A DNA stretch of 64,000 nt from Chitinophaga costaii (GTDB lineage: Bacteria > Bacteroidota > Bacteroidia > Chitinophagales > Chitinophagaceae): positions 186,001 to 250,000 of the forward strand of contig NZ_FMAR01000003.1 of the NCBI RefSeq assembly GCF_900094705.1, in the 5' to 3' direction. Positions within the stretch are counted from its first letter, which is position 1. The number at the start of each line of letters is the position of its first letter. The notes beneath the pieces are model-generated. The model saw only the letters and a program-made list of their open reading frames with translations, ran no database searches and was not told where the DNA came from. Below are positions 8,820 to 17,323 of the stretch, piece by piece. The position numbers and the translations under genes were made by a program.

Positions 8820-9293
8820 TCAGTTTACGATCTTGTTTGCACAGCTACTGCTCGCAAAGGCTTCCGGCTTGGCCTTGAAGGCAAAGCCCATCCCGAGGAT
8901 GTAACCCATGGCCTCCCGTAGGGCCAGGTTGCTTTTGAACTGGGGATTCGTGTTGATGTCGGCATGCACTTCCATATCTACGTCATACTCGGTGAACAGG
9001 TCGCACAGTTCATACGCGATCTCAATACTGCGCGCTACTTCCACCAACATTCTTTCTTTGATAGAATACACATCCCGGGTTTTTTCGTTGTGGATGAACA
9101 TAAAACCGCCATGTCCTTCGCGCAGGAACACGATCACGGTGGCAAATTCAGTTTCCAGTCCTTTTACCTGGGAATCTGTACCAATGCATACTTTGAGGCG
9201 ATAGTTCTGCCCTGTTTCGCGGATAATGGCAGCTCTCACTTCATCTTTAATGGGCAGGTGAATAGGATCACCGTTGAATCTTCTCCATTGCAT
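8820..9293 (-). CDS. YkuK-like RNase H-fold protein (DUF458)
   Basis: A 157-residue protein with VCIGTDSQVKG, the TDSQ motif of the YkuK/DUF458 family, followed by FATVIVFLREG, an ERMLVEVARSIEIAYEL helix, and MEVHADINTNP. The fold is predicted to be RNase H-like, with acidic residues D in TDSQ and D in HADIN as likely metal ligands; the biological substrate is not known to me. The ATG at 9293 (MQWRRFNGDPIHLP) is preferred because the 40 residues of an upstream in-frame extension look non-coding. It is convergent with engB. Confidence 0.8.
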   Translation of the reverse strand: MQWRRFNGDPIHLPIKDEVRAAIIRETGQNYRLKVCIGTDSQVKGLETEFATVIVFLREGHGGFMFIHNEKTRDVYSIKERMLVEVARSIEIAYELCDLFTEYDVDMEVHADINTNPQFKSNLALREAMGYILGMGFAFKAKPEAFASSSCANKIVN

Positions 9294-9576
9294 ATTGTTC
9301 TTATTTAGTGATGAGAATAAGCAAATCCCTAAAACAATATTGCCAGTCGGATGATAATGCCGTAAAGCGTCTGGGTCGTTGCGTCCAATTTCATCTAATA
9401 TACGAAAAAACAACTGGCTGCTTAACTTCTAAACTATTTCATAAAGAAGAATGTTAATTAAATGTGGATTAGCCTGGAAGCAGGCGCTGGTAATGGGTTT
9501 GAGGGAAATGGTGAAATATAAAAAACTCCAGCGTAACGGCGCGGGAGCTTTGTAAGGTGTATAAAATGCGGTGAAA

Positions 9577-9951
9577 TTAATACTGACCGGTGCTCAGCAA
9601 CACCAGCGTACAGGCGTAAGGGTGTTCTATGCCTGCCTGTTGTGCCAGTTTTACCAGCTCAGGATTTTCTGTTCCCGGATTAAAAATAATGCGTTTGGGA
9701 TGCAGGGACAGGATGTAATCGTAGTACTGTTTTTGTTTTTCCGCATTCATGTATAACGTTACCGTATCTACGTTGTCCAGTGCCGGATGGGCCGCCGTGA
9801 TAAGTGTATCGCCAATTACGCCTGCGCGCAGTCCAATGGCCACCACGGGATGCCCATGTTGGGTGAGGCGATTCACCGCCAGGTAGCTGTACCGGTCGGG
9901 ATGGGGGGATGCCCCAAGGACTACTGTCAATTTGCCTTGATGATCTGCCAT
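9577..9951 (-). CDS. CoA-binding domain protein (YccU-like)
   Basis: A 124-residue single-domain protein with a Rossmann-type CoA-binding fold: VVLGASPHPDRYSYLAVNRL at the N-terminus, GHPVVAIGLR, and the ending KRIIFNPGTENPELVKLAQQAGI followed by ACTLVLL, all typical of the CoA_binding_2 family. No catalytic domain is attached, so a binding or regulatory role is likely. The ATG at 9951 lies 19 bases after the epimerase stop codon, indicating one transcription unit; an earlier in-frame ATG at 10011 would overlap the epimerase by 41 bases. Confidence 0.88.
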   Translation of the reverse strand: MADHQGKLTVVLGASPHPDRYSYLAVNRLTQHGHPVVAIGLRAGVIGDTLITAAHPALDNVDTVTLYMNAEKQKQYYDYILSLHPKRIIFNPGTENPELVKLAQQAGIEHPYACTLVLLSTGQY

Positions 9952-9970
9952 AAGCTGAAGCTTTTGCTGT

Positions 9971-10918
9971 TTAAAAAAGATGGTAGCTGCGTCGTGGCAG
10001 TGCCTGTACAATGTTTACCATAGCGGGTTTCAGTTCGGGCCATTTAAAGGTATAGCCTTCCGCCCTGGCCCGCGCAGGTATTACCCAGCGGCTCTTTAAC
10101 AATAACTCAGTTTCCGTGCCAATCATCCAGGCGCCTATTTTCAACATCCAGGTGGGAGCTGGCAGGCCTACGTGGTGGCCGGTGGCGGCACGCAAAGTTT
10201 GCATAAAGGTGCGGTTGGGTACCGGGTTGGGGGCGCTGCAATTGTATACGCCCTGTGCCGCAGGATTTTCAAAGGCCCAGGCCATCATGCGGCATACATC
10301 ATCTATATGCACCCAGCTATACATCTGCTTTCCATTGCCCTGGTGGCCCCCCAGGTAGTATTTTACCAGGGCCAGGTATGGCCCCATAACACCGCCCTCT
10401 GCTGCGCCAAGGGTAACAGCGATGCGTAGAATTATTTTTCGTGTATGCGGTAACGTTAGATCGTTAAAAGATTGTTCCCATTGCTTACATACCTGAACAG
10501 AAAAATCGTTCTCTATTTCGCCGGTGGTTTCGTCCATGGGGCGATCCAGGCTGTAACGGTAAATGGTAGCGGAGGCCGCGTTTATCCATACCTTAGGCGG
10601 TTGCTGCAGGTTTTGTACGGCTTGGCTAAGGGCTTTGGTGCTTTGGGTGCGACTGTCGAAGATGGCTTGTTTGTTTTCGGGGGTATAACGGCAGTTTACA
10701 CTTTTACCGGAGAGGTTAATAAGCAGGTCGGCACCTTCCAGGTGTTGCTGCCAGGCGCCGGCACGCTGGCCATCCCACAACACATAACGGGTGCGGTGGT
10801 GATTTTCTTTGGGGTGGCGGGCCAGTACGATGATGTCGTTTTCTGCGCCAAAATACTGCACCAGGCTTTGCCCGATGAAACCAGTGCCGCCGGCGATAAT
10901 GATTTTTTTATTTTTCAT
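9971..10918 (-). CDS. TIGR01777 family NAD-dependent epimerase (SDR39U1-like), copy 1
   Basis: The 315-residue product has the extended short-chain dehydrogenase fold with a nucleotide motif GGTGFIGQSLV at the N-terminus, LINLSGKSVNCRYT, WVHIDDVCRMM and a C-terminal DUF1731-type tail (LLLKSRWVIPARARAEGYTFK). In place of the usual SAxGxYG active-site strand it reads ASATIYRYS; a tyrosine is kept but the glycines are lost. Substrate is unknown. It sits between the GbsR-type regulator gene and the CoA-binding gene, and an 18-bp dyad lies 40-57 bases before its ATG. A paralogue lies at 44337. Confidence 0.88.
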   Translation of the reverse strand: MKNKKIIIAGGTGFIGQSLVQYFGAENDIIVLARHPKENHHRTRYVLWDGQRAGAWQQHLEGADLLINLSGKSVNCRYTPENKQAIFDSRTQSTKALSQAVQNLQQPPKVWINAASATIYRYSLDRPMDETTGEIENDFSVQVCKQWEQSFNDLTLPHTRKIILRIAVTLGAAEGGVMGPYLALVKYYLGGHQGNGKQMYSWVHIDDVCRMMAWAFENPAAQGVYNCSAPNPVPNRTFMQTLRAATGHHVGLPAPTWMLKIGAWMIGTETELLLKSRWVIPARARAEGYTFKWPELKPAMVNIVQALPRRSYHLF

Positions 10919-10957
10919 GGCAGGAAAAATTTGAATAGTCTAATGAAAGTTCAGAAG

Positions 10958-10975
10958 TTTCAAGAAATATTGAAA
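10958..10975. promoter_or_regulatory. Candidate GbsR-type operator before the epimerase
   Basis: The dyad TTTCAA-GAAATA-TTGAAA is a perfect 6-bp inverted repeat and fits TTTCA-N8-TGAAA, the same 18-bp pattern found before the regulator gene at 11528-11545. A further shared ten-base word, TGAACTTTCA (minus strand here, 10944-10953), lies beside it. Confidence 0.6.
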
Positions 10976-10992
10976 TATTATACCAAAAAAAT

Positions 10993-11499
10993 TTATTTTA
11001 GCATTTTCAACAGCGTTCCATAAAACCAGTTTTCTTCTGATTTAATGAGGGCGGTGAGGGCGGTGTCTGCGCTCTTGGCAAATTTGTTAATGCCTTCGAT
11101 GGATTCACGGAAAGCTTTTACATTTTTGTCTTTGTTATCGCCTTCTACTTCGGCGAGTTGATGCAGTACTTTCAAAATAGGGTCCAGCTCACGTTTTTTG
11201 CGTTCGCGGGTAATCAGCGACACTACTTTCCATATATCTTTTTCAGCTACAAAAAATTCTTTGCGTTCCCCTGGTATGAGTACTTTTCCCACCAGGCCCC
11301 AGTTAATCAGTTCCCGCACATTCATATTAGTGTTACCCCGGGAAATGTTAAGCTCCGCCATGATCTCATCGGCGCTGAGCGGACCCGGCGTAATGAGCAG
11401 CAGGGCATGCACCTGGGCCATGGTACGGTTAATGCTCCATTGCGCGCCGAGTGAGCCCCATGCCTGTATGAACTGTGCTTTAGCTTCTGGTAACTTCAT
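10993..11499 (-). CDS. GbsR/MarR-type winged-helix transcriptional regulator
   Basis: A 168-residue protein whose N-terminal half is a winged helix of the GbsR subfamily: FIQAWGSLGAQWSINRTMAQVHALLL, then LSADEIMAELNISRGNTNMNVRELINWGLV as helix-turn-helix, and a beta wing VLIPGERKEFFVAEKDIW. The C-terminal half is helical and probably the dimerisation part. It precedes the epimerase and CoA-binding genes in the same direction (74 bases between). A TTTTG-N19-TACATTTG promoter overlaps a dyad matching one before the epimerase, which suggests autoregulation. The inducer is unknown. Confidence 0.9.
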   Translation of the reverse strand: MKLPEAKAQFIQAWGSLGAQWSINRTMAQVHALLLITPGPLSADEIMAELNISRGNTNMNVRELINWGLVGKVLIPGERKEFFVAEKDIWKVVSLITRERKKRELDPILKVLHQLAEVEGDNKDKNVKAFRESIEGINKFAKSADTALTALIKSEENWFYGTLLKMLK

Positions 11500-11503
11500 G
11501 TGA

Positions 11504-11535
11504 CAAATGTAGAATAAGTTTTTGAACTTTCAAAA
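11504..11535 (-). promoter_or_regulatory. Promoter of the GbsR-type regulator gene
   Basis: On the minus strand TTTTG (11535-11531) is followed after 19 bases by TACATTTG (11511-11504), a very good Bacteroidota promoter. TACATTTG ends four bases before the ATG, so the mRNA is probably leaderless. The -33 box lies inside the dyad 11528-11545. Confidence 0.7.
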
Positions 11536-11545
11536 TATTGTGAAA
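11528..11545. promoter_or_regulatory. Candidate operator overlapping the regulator promoter
   Basis: TTTCA-AAATATTG-TGAAA is an inverted repeat with the same arms and spacing as the dyad at 10958-10975. It covers the -33 box of the regulator promoter, so a bound dimer would block transcription. Confidence 0.6.
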
Positions 11546-11861
11546 GATGGATGGGTTAAGGGAAGCTTACATAGGAAAAAGGGTTTATTTTTCAATGGAG
11601 GAGGCATATTATAAGAAAGTTATCCCGGCGCTATATATTCATTAAATATTTATGTAATTTCACTATGTAAGGCGTAGATATCCATTTTGATTTTGTGCCC
11701 ATGGGTATCTTTTAGCGGGATATACTTTCACAAAACTATCCAAACTGATTTACAAGTTGTTTGTATTCCGGTAAGCGTATTACAGGTCACCCAAAAACGG
11801 CATACCCGGTAATTAGATAGCTTCATCATCATCATCCAATTATACCCTTAACGTTAACGCT
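11546..11861. other. Intergenic region upstream of the T9SS cargo gene
   Basis: These 316 bases lie between the divergent regulator and cargo genes. No gene is seen. The stretch is AT-rich and should hold the cargo promoter; GATATACTTTCA near 11719 is the nearest thing to a -7 box, but it is a weak match. Confidence 0.4.
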
Positions 11862-13340
11862 ATGAGAATTATTTATTCACTTCTGTTTGTATTGATGTTT
11901 TTGGCCACCGGTAATCGCATGATCGCTCAAGCGCTGACGTCAGCTACCACCCAACCCTGTCCGGGCGTGCCTACCTATTATACTTACACTGGGCCGGCGG
12001 TTACTTTTCTTACCTTCGAATCCGCTCCCTGGGGAACGATTACGAATCTTACCACAACGGGAGATGGCACAAGCGCAAACATGTATATCACCTGGGATAA
12101 TGTTACAACGGGCACTGTAATTATAACCTACAAACCTAAAGATGCAAATCCTGCTTACCCTAATCAGACAAAAACGGTTAATTTCAACGTTAAAGGCCTG
12201 CCAGTAGATGCTAGTGCGTATCTGGTACATCCACCAACACTTGCCTGCGATTACCGGGGCAATGTTTCGTTTAGTTGTAACGTGCCGGGGGCGACCATGT
12301 ATACGTTCAATAATAATTATGGCTGGCCAATGTCCAATCCAAGTGCTGGAAATTTTATTATGTTTGTAGAGGGAAGCTCTTCTCCAGAGATCCAAATCAC
12401 CGCAAGTAACGGATGTTCTTCAATAAGCTCTTCGTCAAGGTTTAATCTTTACCGTTCGGGCCCATCCGTTTCATATGGAGGATCAATCAACACTCCTGAT
12501 TTACCCACCATGGGCTTTTGTAATAATACGGTGGCCACTTTCATTGCGCCCGTGTATTCCATTGCAAACTCCTATACCTGGAATGCAGACAATTCCAATA
12601 TTCTTATCAACGGTCAACATCCGCCGGTGACCGTCAACGGGGTCAATAATACCACTGTAACAGTAGAACAGGATGATAAAACACAGACAAATTACATGAC
12701 CTTCGTGACGGTAAGGCCTAATATAGATCCGACACTAGGGTGTGCGGACAATACTTCCACATTGTCGAGATTAATTCATGTAGGCGGCTACACGGTGGTG
12801 GCGGTGCCGTCGGTTGGTACTAATGGGGAGCATGTGTCAATCACTTTGCCGCTTGTTCGAGGTGCAACACAATATACCTGGACAATGGATGGTGTAGAAC
12901 TAGGTACCACAACCACTCCTCATTTTAAATTCAATTATACAAGTGATTGTTCTTTTCATACATTTGTAGCCTATATTGATCGTCCAGCCTGCGGAATCTC
13001 GCCATCCGTGGAAAACAATACTATTCTCTGCCGTGGTATTGAGACCTACCCCGCCGTCAAGACCGGAAAGACGGACATAGCTGGTAATATTAAGACTGTC
13101 GCCGCTGTTATGACGGTTTTCCCCAATCCCGCCAATGACAAGATCAACGTATTGGTGCCCGTCGAATACCTGAATGGTCTCATCCGTGTGTATGACGTAC
13201 ATGGTAGTGTAGTAAAAACGGTGTATGGCAATGCCAGCAGTATATCCGTTGACGTTGGCCACCTGCCCTCCGGCTTATATATCATTAGCCTGGAAAAGGG
13301 CGTGCTGGAAAAACAGACAGTCAAAATCGTAAAACAATAA
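11862..13340 (+). CDS. Secreted protein with type IX secretion C-terminal signal
   Basis: A 492-residue protein with a signal peptide (MRIIYSLLFVLMFLATGNRM, cleavage near IAQA) and a C-terminal sorting domain of about 75 residues: VFPNPANDKINVLV, then IRVYDVHGSVVKTV, and LPSGLYIISLEKG...QTVKIVKQ. That domain directs transport through T9SS and surface attachment or release. The body is rich in Thr, Asn and Ser, with pairs of cysteines (TLACDYRGNVSFSCNV, GCSS) and repeated beta-sandwich-like blocks such as SYTWNADNS and QYTWTMDG, which suggest PKD/Ig-like modules. No catalytic motif is seen. A strong hairpin follows. Confidence 0.88.
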   Translation: MRIIYSLLFVLMFLATGNRMIAQALTSATTQPCPGVPTYYTYTGPAVTFLTFESAPWGTITNLTTTGDGTSANMYITWDNVTTGTVIITYKPKDANPAYPNQTKTVNFNVKGLPVDASAYLVHPPTLACDYRGNVSFSCNVPGATMYTFNNNYGWPMSNPSAGNFIMFVEGSSSPEIQITASNGCSSISSSSRFNLYRSGPSVSYGGSINTPDLPTMGFCNNTVATFIAPVYSIANSYTWNADNSNILINGQHPPVTVNGVNNTTVTVEQDDKTQTNYMTFVTVRPNIDPTLGCADNTSTLSRLIHVGGYTVVAVPSVGTNGEHVSITLPLVRGATQYTWTMDGVELGTTTTPHFKFNYTSDCSFHTFVAYIDRPACGISPSVENNTILCRGIETYPAVKTGKTDIAGNIKTVAAVMTVFPNPANDKINVLVPVEYLNGLIRVYDVHGSVVKTVYGNASSISVDVGHLPSGLYIISLEKGVLEKQTVKIVKQ

Positions 13341-13398
13341 CCTGTTTCATCGAAAAATGGGTCGTTATCCCTTTTTTTCGTCTTTTTCTTCCCCCTGT

Positions 13399-13443
13399 AA
13401 AAAACAATAACGGCGTTCCGCAAAGAACGCCGTTATTGTTTTT
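13399..13443. terminator. Bidirectional terminator between cargo gene and pdhC
   Basis: A 19-bp perfect stem (arms AAAACAATAACGGCGTTC and its complement) with loop CGCAAA is flanked by A-rich and T-rich ends, so it can stop both converging transcription units. Confidence 0.9.
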
Positions 13444-13459
13444 AAAACGATTTTTAAGA

Positions 13460-15109
13460 CTATACAAGCATGGTCACCGGGCTTTCCAGGAAACCTTTCA
13501 GCGTGGCCAGGAAACGTGCGCCCACAGCGCCATCCACGGAACGGTGGTCACAACTGAGGGTAAGTTTCATAATGTTAACAGCTTTGAACTGGCCTTTCTC
13601 AGACACTACCGTTTCTTTGATATTACCTACAGCTAGGATAGCAGAATCTGGCGGGTTAATGATGGCCGTAAATTCGTCTATACCCAGCATGCCCAGGTTA
13701 GACACCGTAAATGTGTTGCCGGTAAAATCGTTGGGCTGTAGTTTTTTATTCTTGGCCTTGTCGTACAGTTCTTTCGCATCGGCGGCGATCTGCGACAGGG
13801 TTTTAAAATCAACAAATTTAATCACCGGAACAATCAGTCCTTCCGGCAGTGCCACGGCAGAGCCGATGCTGATATGGTGGTTCTGGCGAATAAAGTCGCC
13901 CATCCAACTGCTGTTTACATCCGGATGTTGGCGCAAGGCCAGGGCGGCAGCTTTGATCACCATGTCGTTGAAGGAGATCTTCACTGGCGATACTTCATTG
14001 ATGGCTTTGCGAGCTTCAATGGCTTTGTCCATGTTCACATCTATTTTCAGGTAGAAATGTGGGGCCTGGAACTTGCTTTCGCTGAGGCGTTTGGCGATCA
14101 CCTTACGCATAGTAGTAACCGGTATGTCGGTAAAACTTTCCTGTCCGGCAGGAGCTGCGGCTACGGCGGGTTTGCCGGTAGTAGCGGCGGCGGGAGCGGC
14201 TGTTTTGGTGGCCGGCACAAAGCTGTCTATATCACGTTTCACGATACGGCCAGCATCACCGGAGCCGGGTACCTGGGAAATATCGATGCCTTTTTCTTCG
14301 GCTAGTTTTTTAGCTAGGGGAGATGCTTTTACCCTACCATTGCTGGTAGTGGATACAGCTACGGGAGCAGGAGCGGCCGTATTGGCGGCTGCGGCAGGGG
14401 CGGTAGCCGCAGGCGTTGCTGCGCTGGCTGCGGATGCTGCAGGGGCGGCGGGTGCGCCTTCAGCGCTGAGAATGGCATCTACATTTGTGCCGGGTTTGCC
14501 TACTATGGCCATGATCGCATTTACCGGAATAGCTTCGCCATCTTTTACCCCGATGTAGAGCAGGGTACCCTCTGCATAACCGACTACTTCCATGGTGGCT
14601 TTATCGGTTTCTACTTCTGCCAGTACGTCGTCGCTCTTCACGGTGTCGCCTACTTTCTTCAGCCAGGAGGCAATTTTACCTTCTTTCATAGTATCGCTGA
14701 GCAGCGGCATGCGGATCACGGTAGCGTTTTTCAGTGCTTCCTGTGCGGCGGCATTGCTGGCCGGTGCGGGTGCAGCAGGGGCGGGAGCCGGTGTGGCTTC
14801 CGCTGCCGGTGCGGGGGCTGCGGAAGGAGCTGGGGTGCCAGTACCTTCCAGCAAAGGTTTGAAATCTTCACCGGGTTTGCCTACAATGGCTATGATATCA
14901 TTTACTTTGGCTGCTTTGCCTTTTTCGGTGCCGATATAGAGCAAGGTACCTTCTACATAGCCTACGACTTCCATGGTCGCCTTATCTGTTTCTACTTCAG
15001 CTATTACGTCGTCCGATTTTACCGTATCGCCCACCTTTTTATGCCAATCTGCAATCACCCCTTCTTTCATCGTATCGCTCAAGAGGGGCATTCTGATAAC
15101 TTCTGCCAT
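13460..15109 (-). CDS. pdhC: Pyruvate dehydrogenase E2 (dihydrolipoamide acetyltransferase)
   Basis: The 549-residue protein has two N-terminal lipoyl domains, each with the lipoylated lysine in VETDKATMEV, joined by Ala/Pro-rich linkers; a peripheral-subunit-binding domain (KASPLAKKLAEEKGIDISQV, then GRIVKRDID); and a C-terminal catalytic domain ending in LSCDHRSVDGAVGARFL with the active-site His and Asp. It transfers acetyl groups to CoA as the core of the pyruvate dehydrogenase complex. The two lipoyl domains agree at 52 of 57 positions. E1 and E3 genes are not in the window. ATG at 15109 is the family start. Confidence 0.95.
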   Translation of the reverse strand: MAEVIRMPLLSDTMKEGVIADWHKKVGDTVKSDDVIAEVETDKATMEVVGYVEGTLLYIGTEKGKAAKVNDIIAIVGKPGEDFKPLLEGTGTPAPSAAPAPAAEATPAPAPAAPAPASNAAAQEALKNATVIRMPLLSDTMKEGKIASWLKKVGDTVKSDDVLAEVETDKATMEVVGYAEGTLLYIGVKDGEAIPVNAIMAIVGKPGTNVDAILSAEGAPAAPAASAASAATPAATAPAAAANTAAPAPVAVSTTSNGRVKASPLAKKLAEEKGIDISQVPGSGDAGRIVKRDIDSFVPATKTAAPAAATTGKPAVAAAPAGQESFTDIPVTTMRKVIAKRLSESKFQAPHFYLKIDVNMDKAIEARKAINEVSPVKISFNDMVIKAAALALRQHPDVNSSWMGDFIRQNHHISIGSAVALPEGLIVPVIKFVDFKTLSQIAADAKELYDKAKNKKLQPNDFTGNTFTVSNLGMLGIDEFTAIINPPDSAILAVGNIKETVVSEKGQFKAVNIMKLTLSCDHRSVDGAVGARFLATLKGFLESPVTMLV

Positions 15110-15241
15110 AGTGCTTTGTCGAAATTTTGCCCAAACCTACATGTTTTTGCGCAAAAAGTGAAAGGAAATTAGCGGTGGAACAGGTGCTTGCCTGGTGCAG
15201 AATGTATGCCCAAAAACAGGCAGCAGACAGGAGCTGTAAGC

Positions 15242-15277
15242 AGAAAAGGCAAAAACGATTTTGCTTTTGCCTTTTCT
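15242..15277 (-). terminator. Possible terminator after dnaX
   Basis: Arms AGAAAAGGCAAAA and TTTTGCCTTTTCT form a 13-bp stem about 30 bases after the dnaX stop codon. The U-tract after the stem on the minus strand is poor, so the call is tentative. Confidence 0.5.
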
Positions 15278-15308
15278 TAATATAAATAAGTATTTAACTA
15301 TTAAACGG

Positions 15309-17252
15309 TTAAATATCAAGTTCCAGGTTCATCCGGTCTTTCAACTCTTTTACCAGCGGGTATTTTTCTATCATCTTGGCCAGTTGTTCACGGCTGGAAA
15401 GCGGCACCGGGCCGAGGTCGGCAGGCGCCTGCGATTCATCGAGATGAAAAGAGACAATGAGGGACGGATTTTTGAATTTGGATTTGAAAAATTCAGAGAT
15501 GCCAAGTTTTTCTTCTTCCATAAAACGCAACTGCACAATATTGCTGCTGGTCATTGTAATCTCGTGGGGCGGTTGCAGCCCCAGAACGGCGAGTTGAAAG
15601 TTACTCACCACGGTCATTTTATTGGCTTGCCGGAAGCGGTCTATGAATTCATCCCAGTACACGTGAATGGCACCCAAGGTAAGGGGAATGCGTTCCTCGG
15701 TGATCGTGGCACTTTGCTGGGCGGCCATGGCTTGCTTCATGGCTGCCAGGCCGGTGAGTTTGGCATTGCCGGCAGGAGCAGTGGTGGCCGGGCGTGTGGT
15801 GGCCGGCGTTGGGTTACCAGCGGTATTTTGGGCGGCTGTGCCGGGGTAATTCGGCTCGGTCGCTGCCACGGTAATGGGCCGGGTAGTAGTTGTATGAATG
15901 TTTGCGGACCCTGCATCCGGCTGTGTGCCATTGGAATGGGCAGGTACATTCGCCGGAGGAGCCGGGGCAGTGGGTGTTTTAGGCGTTTCAATCGTTAAGC
16001 GGGCTTCCTGCTGGGCTATACTTTGCGTGGTGGCAGGTTGTCCGGCCTTGGGTGATATTGCGCGGGCAAAGGGTGCACGAAGTTTTTGCGGGATGCTGCC
16101 ATCAGGCACTAATTTTTTTTTTACTACCTCGCCGCTATCGTCGCTGCTGAGGGTGATGGCCTGCTGTAAAAAGCAAAGTTTTATCAGCGCCATTTCCACA
16201 TGCAGGCGTTTGTTGCGCGCCAGGCGGTAGTTGATCTCCGTTTCATTGAGCAGGTGCAGCGCCGTGATCAGGTAAGCAGGGCTTACGCGGACGGAGAGCT
16301 GTTTGTAGCGCTCCCGCAGGTTGCCCGATACTTCCACCAGGTGTTGCACTTTATCTTCTTTACAAAGCAGCAGATTCCGTAAAAATTCGGACCAACCATT
16401 CAGGAAATTATCGCCTTCGAAACCCTTCTGTAGGATCTCGTCGAAGATGAGCATGGCCTGGGCCACATCCTGTGCAAGCACCGCTTCCATAACCTTGAAA
16501 AAGTAGTCGTAGTCCAGAATGTTCAGGTGTTCCAGCGTGTTGGAGTAGGTAAGGTGGCCCGCCGTGAAACTCACAATCTTGTCCAGGGTGCTAAGCGAGT
16601 CGCGCATGCAGCCATCCGTTTTCTGGGCTACCAGGTGCAGGGCATCTGGCTCTGCCTCGATATGTTCTTTCTGGCATATTTCGGCCAGGTGATCTACCGT
16701 ATCCTGTATAGTGATGCGTTTGAAATCGAATATCTGGCAGCGGCTCAGGATGGTGGGCAATATTTTATGCTTCTCCGTAGTAGCCAGGATGAAGATGGCG
16801 TAGGAGGGTGGCTCTTCCAGCGTTTTAAGGAACGCATTGAAGGCCGATGAACTGAGCATGTGCACTTCATCGATGATATAAATCTTGTATTTGCCCGCTT
16901 GTGGTGCAAAACGCACCTGTTCTACGAGGGTACGGATATCATCTACCGAGTTATTGGATGCGGCATCCAGTTCATGAATATTAAATGATGCGCCATCGTT
17001 AAAAGATACGCAGGAGTGGCATTCGTTGCAGGCTTCACCATCCGGCTGCAGGTTTTCACAGTTGATGGTTTTGGCCAGAATACGGGCACAGGTAGTTTTG
17101 CCCACCCCGCGCGGGCCGCAGAACAGGAATGCATGCGCCAATTGATTATTACGAATGGCGTTCTTTAAAGTAGTGGTAATGTGTGCCTGGCCTACCACCG
17201 TAGAGAAATTCTGCGGGCGGTATTTACGAGCCGAAACGATAAAATGCTCCAT
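15309..17252 (-). CDS. dnaX: DNA polymerase III subunit gamma/tau
   Basis: A 647-residue clamp-loader ATPase. It has SARKYRPQNFSTVVGQ at the start, Walker A GPRGVGKTTCARILAK, four zinc-binding cysteines (CENLQPDGEACNECHSC), DEVHMLS, and sensor LEEPPSYAIFILATTEKHKILPTILSRC. After the AAA+ core and collar domain a Pro/Thr/Ala-rich linker (about residues 385-500) leads to a C-terminal domain that probably contacts the polymerase. The ATG at 17252 (MEHFIVSARKYRP) is chosen; a TTG six bases earlier is in frame. No programmed frameshift site was sought. Confidence 0.95.
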   Translation of the reverse strand: MEHFIVSARKYRPQNFSTVVGQAHITTTLKNAIRNNQLAHAFLFCGPRGVGKTTCARILAKTINCENLQPDGEACNECHSCVSFNDGASFNIHELDAASNNSVDDIRTLVEQVRFAPQAGKYKIYIIDEVHMLSSSAFNAFLKTLEEPPSYAIFILATTEKHKILPTILSRCQIFDFKRITIQDTVDHLAEICQKEHIEAEPDALHLVAQKTDGCMRDSLSTLDKIVSFTAGHLTYSNTLEHLNILDYDYFFKVMEAVLAQDVAQAMLIFDEILQKGFEGDNFLNGWSEFLRNLLLCKEDKVQHLVEVSGNLRERYKQLSVRVSPAYLITALHLLNETEINYRLARNKRLHVEMALIKLCFLQQAITLSSDDSGEVVKKKLVPDGSIPQKLRAPFARAISPKAGQPATTQSIAQQEARLTIETPKTPTAPAPPANVPAHSNGTQPDAGSANIHTTTTRPITVAATEPNYPGTAAQNTAGNPTPATTRPATTAPAGNAKLTGLAAMKQAMAAQQSATITEERIPLTLGAIHVYWDEFIDRFRQANKMTVVSNFQLAVLGLQPPHEITMTSSNIVQLRFMEEEKLGISEFFKSKFKNPSLIVSFHLDESQAPADLGPVPLSSREQLAKMIEKYPLVKELKDRMNLELDI

Positions 17253-17323
17253 AGTCAATCAGCTACAAAATAACGGAAAATTCAGTCAGCAATTCGGATG
17301 CGTATTTTTTACATACATATGGC

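Noticed and set aside
10993..11499. Plasmid or phage regulator origin for the GbsR-type gene
   Set aside because: Base composition and neighbours look chromosomal; no integrase, phage or repeat boundary is present.
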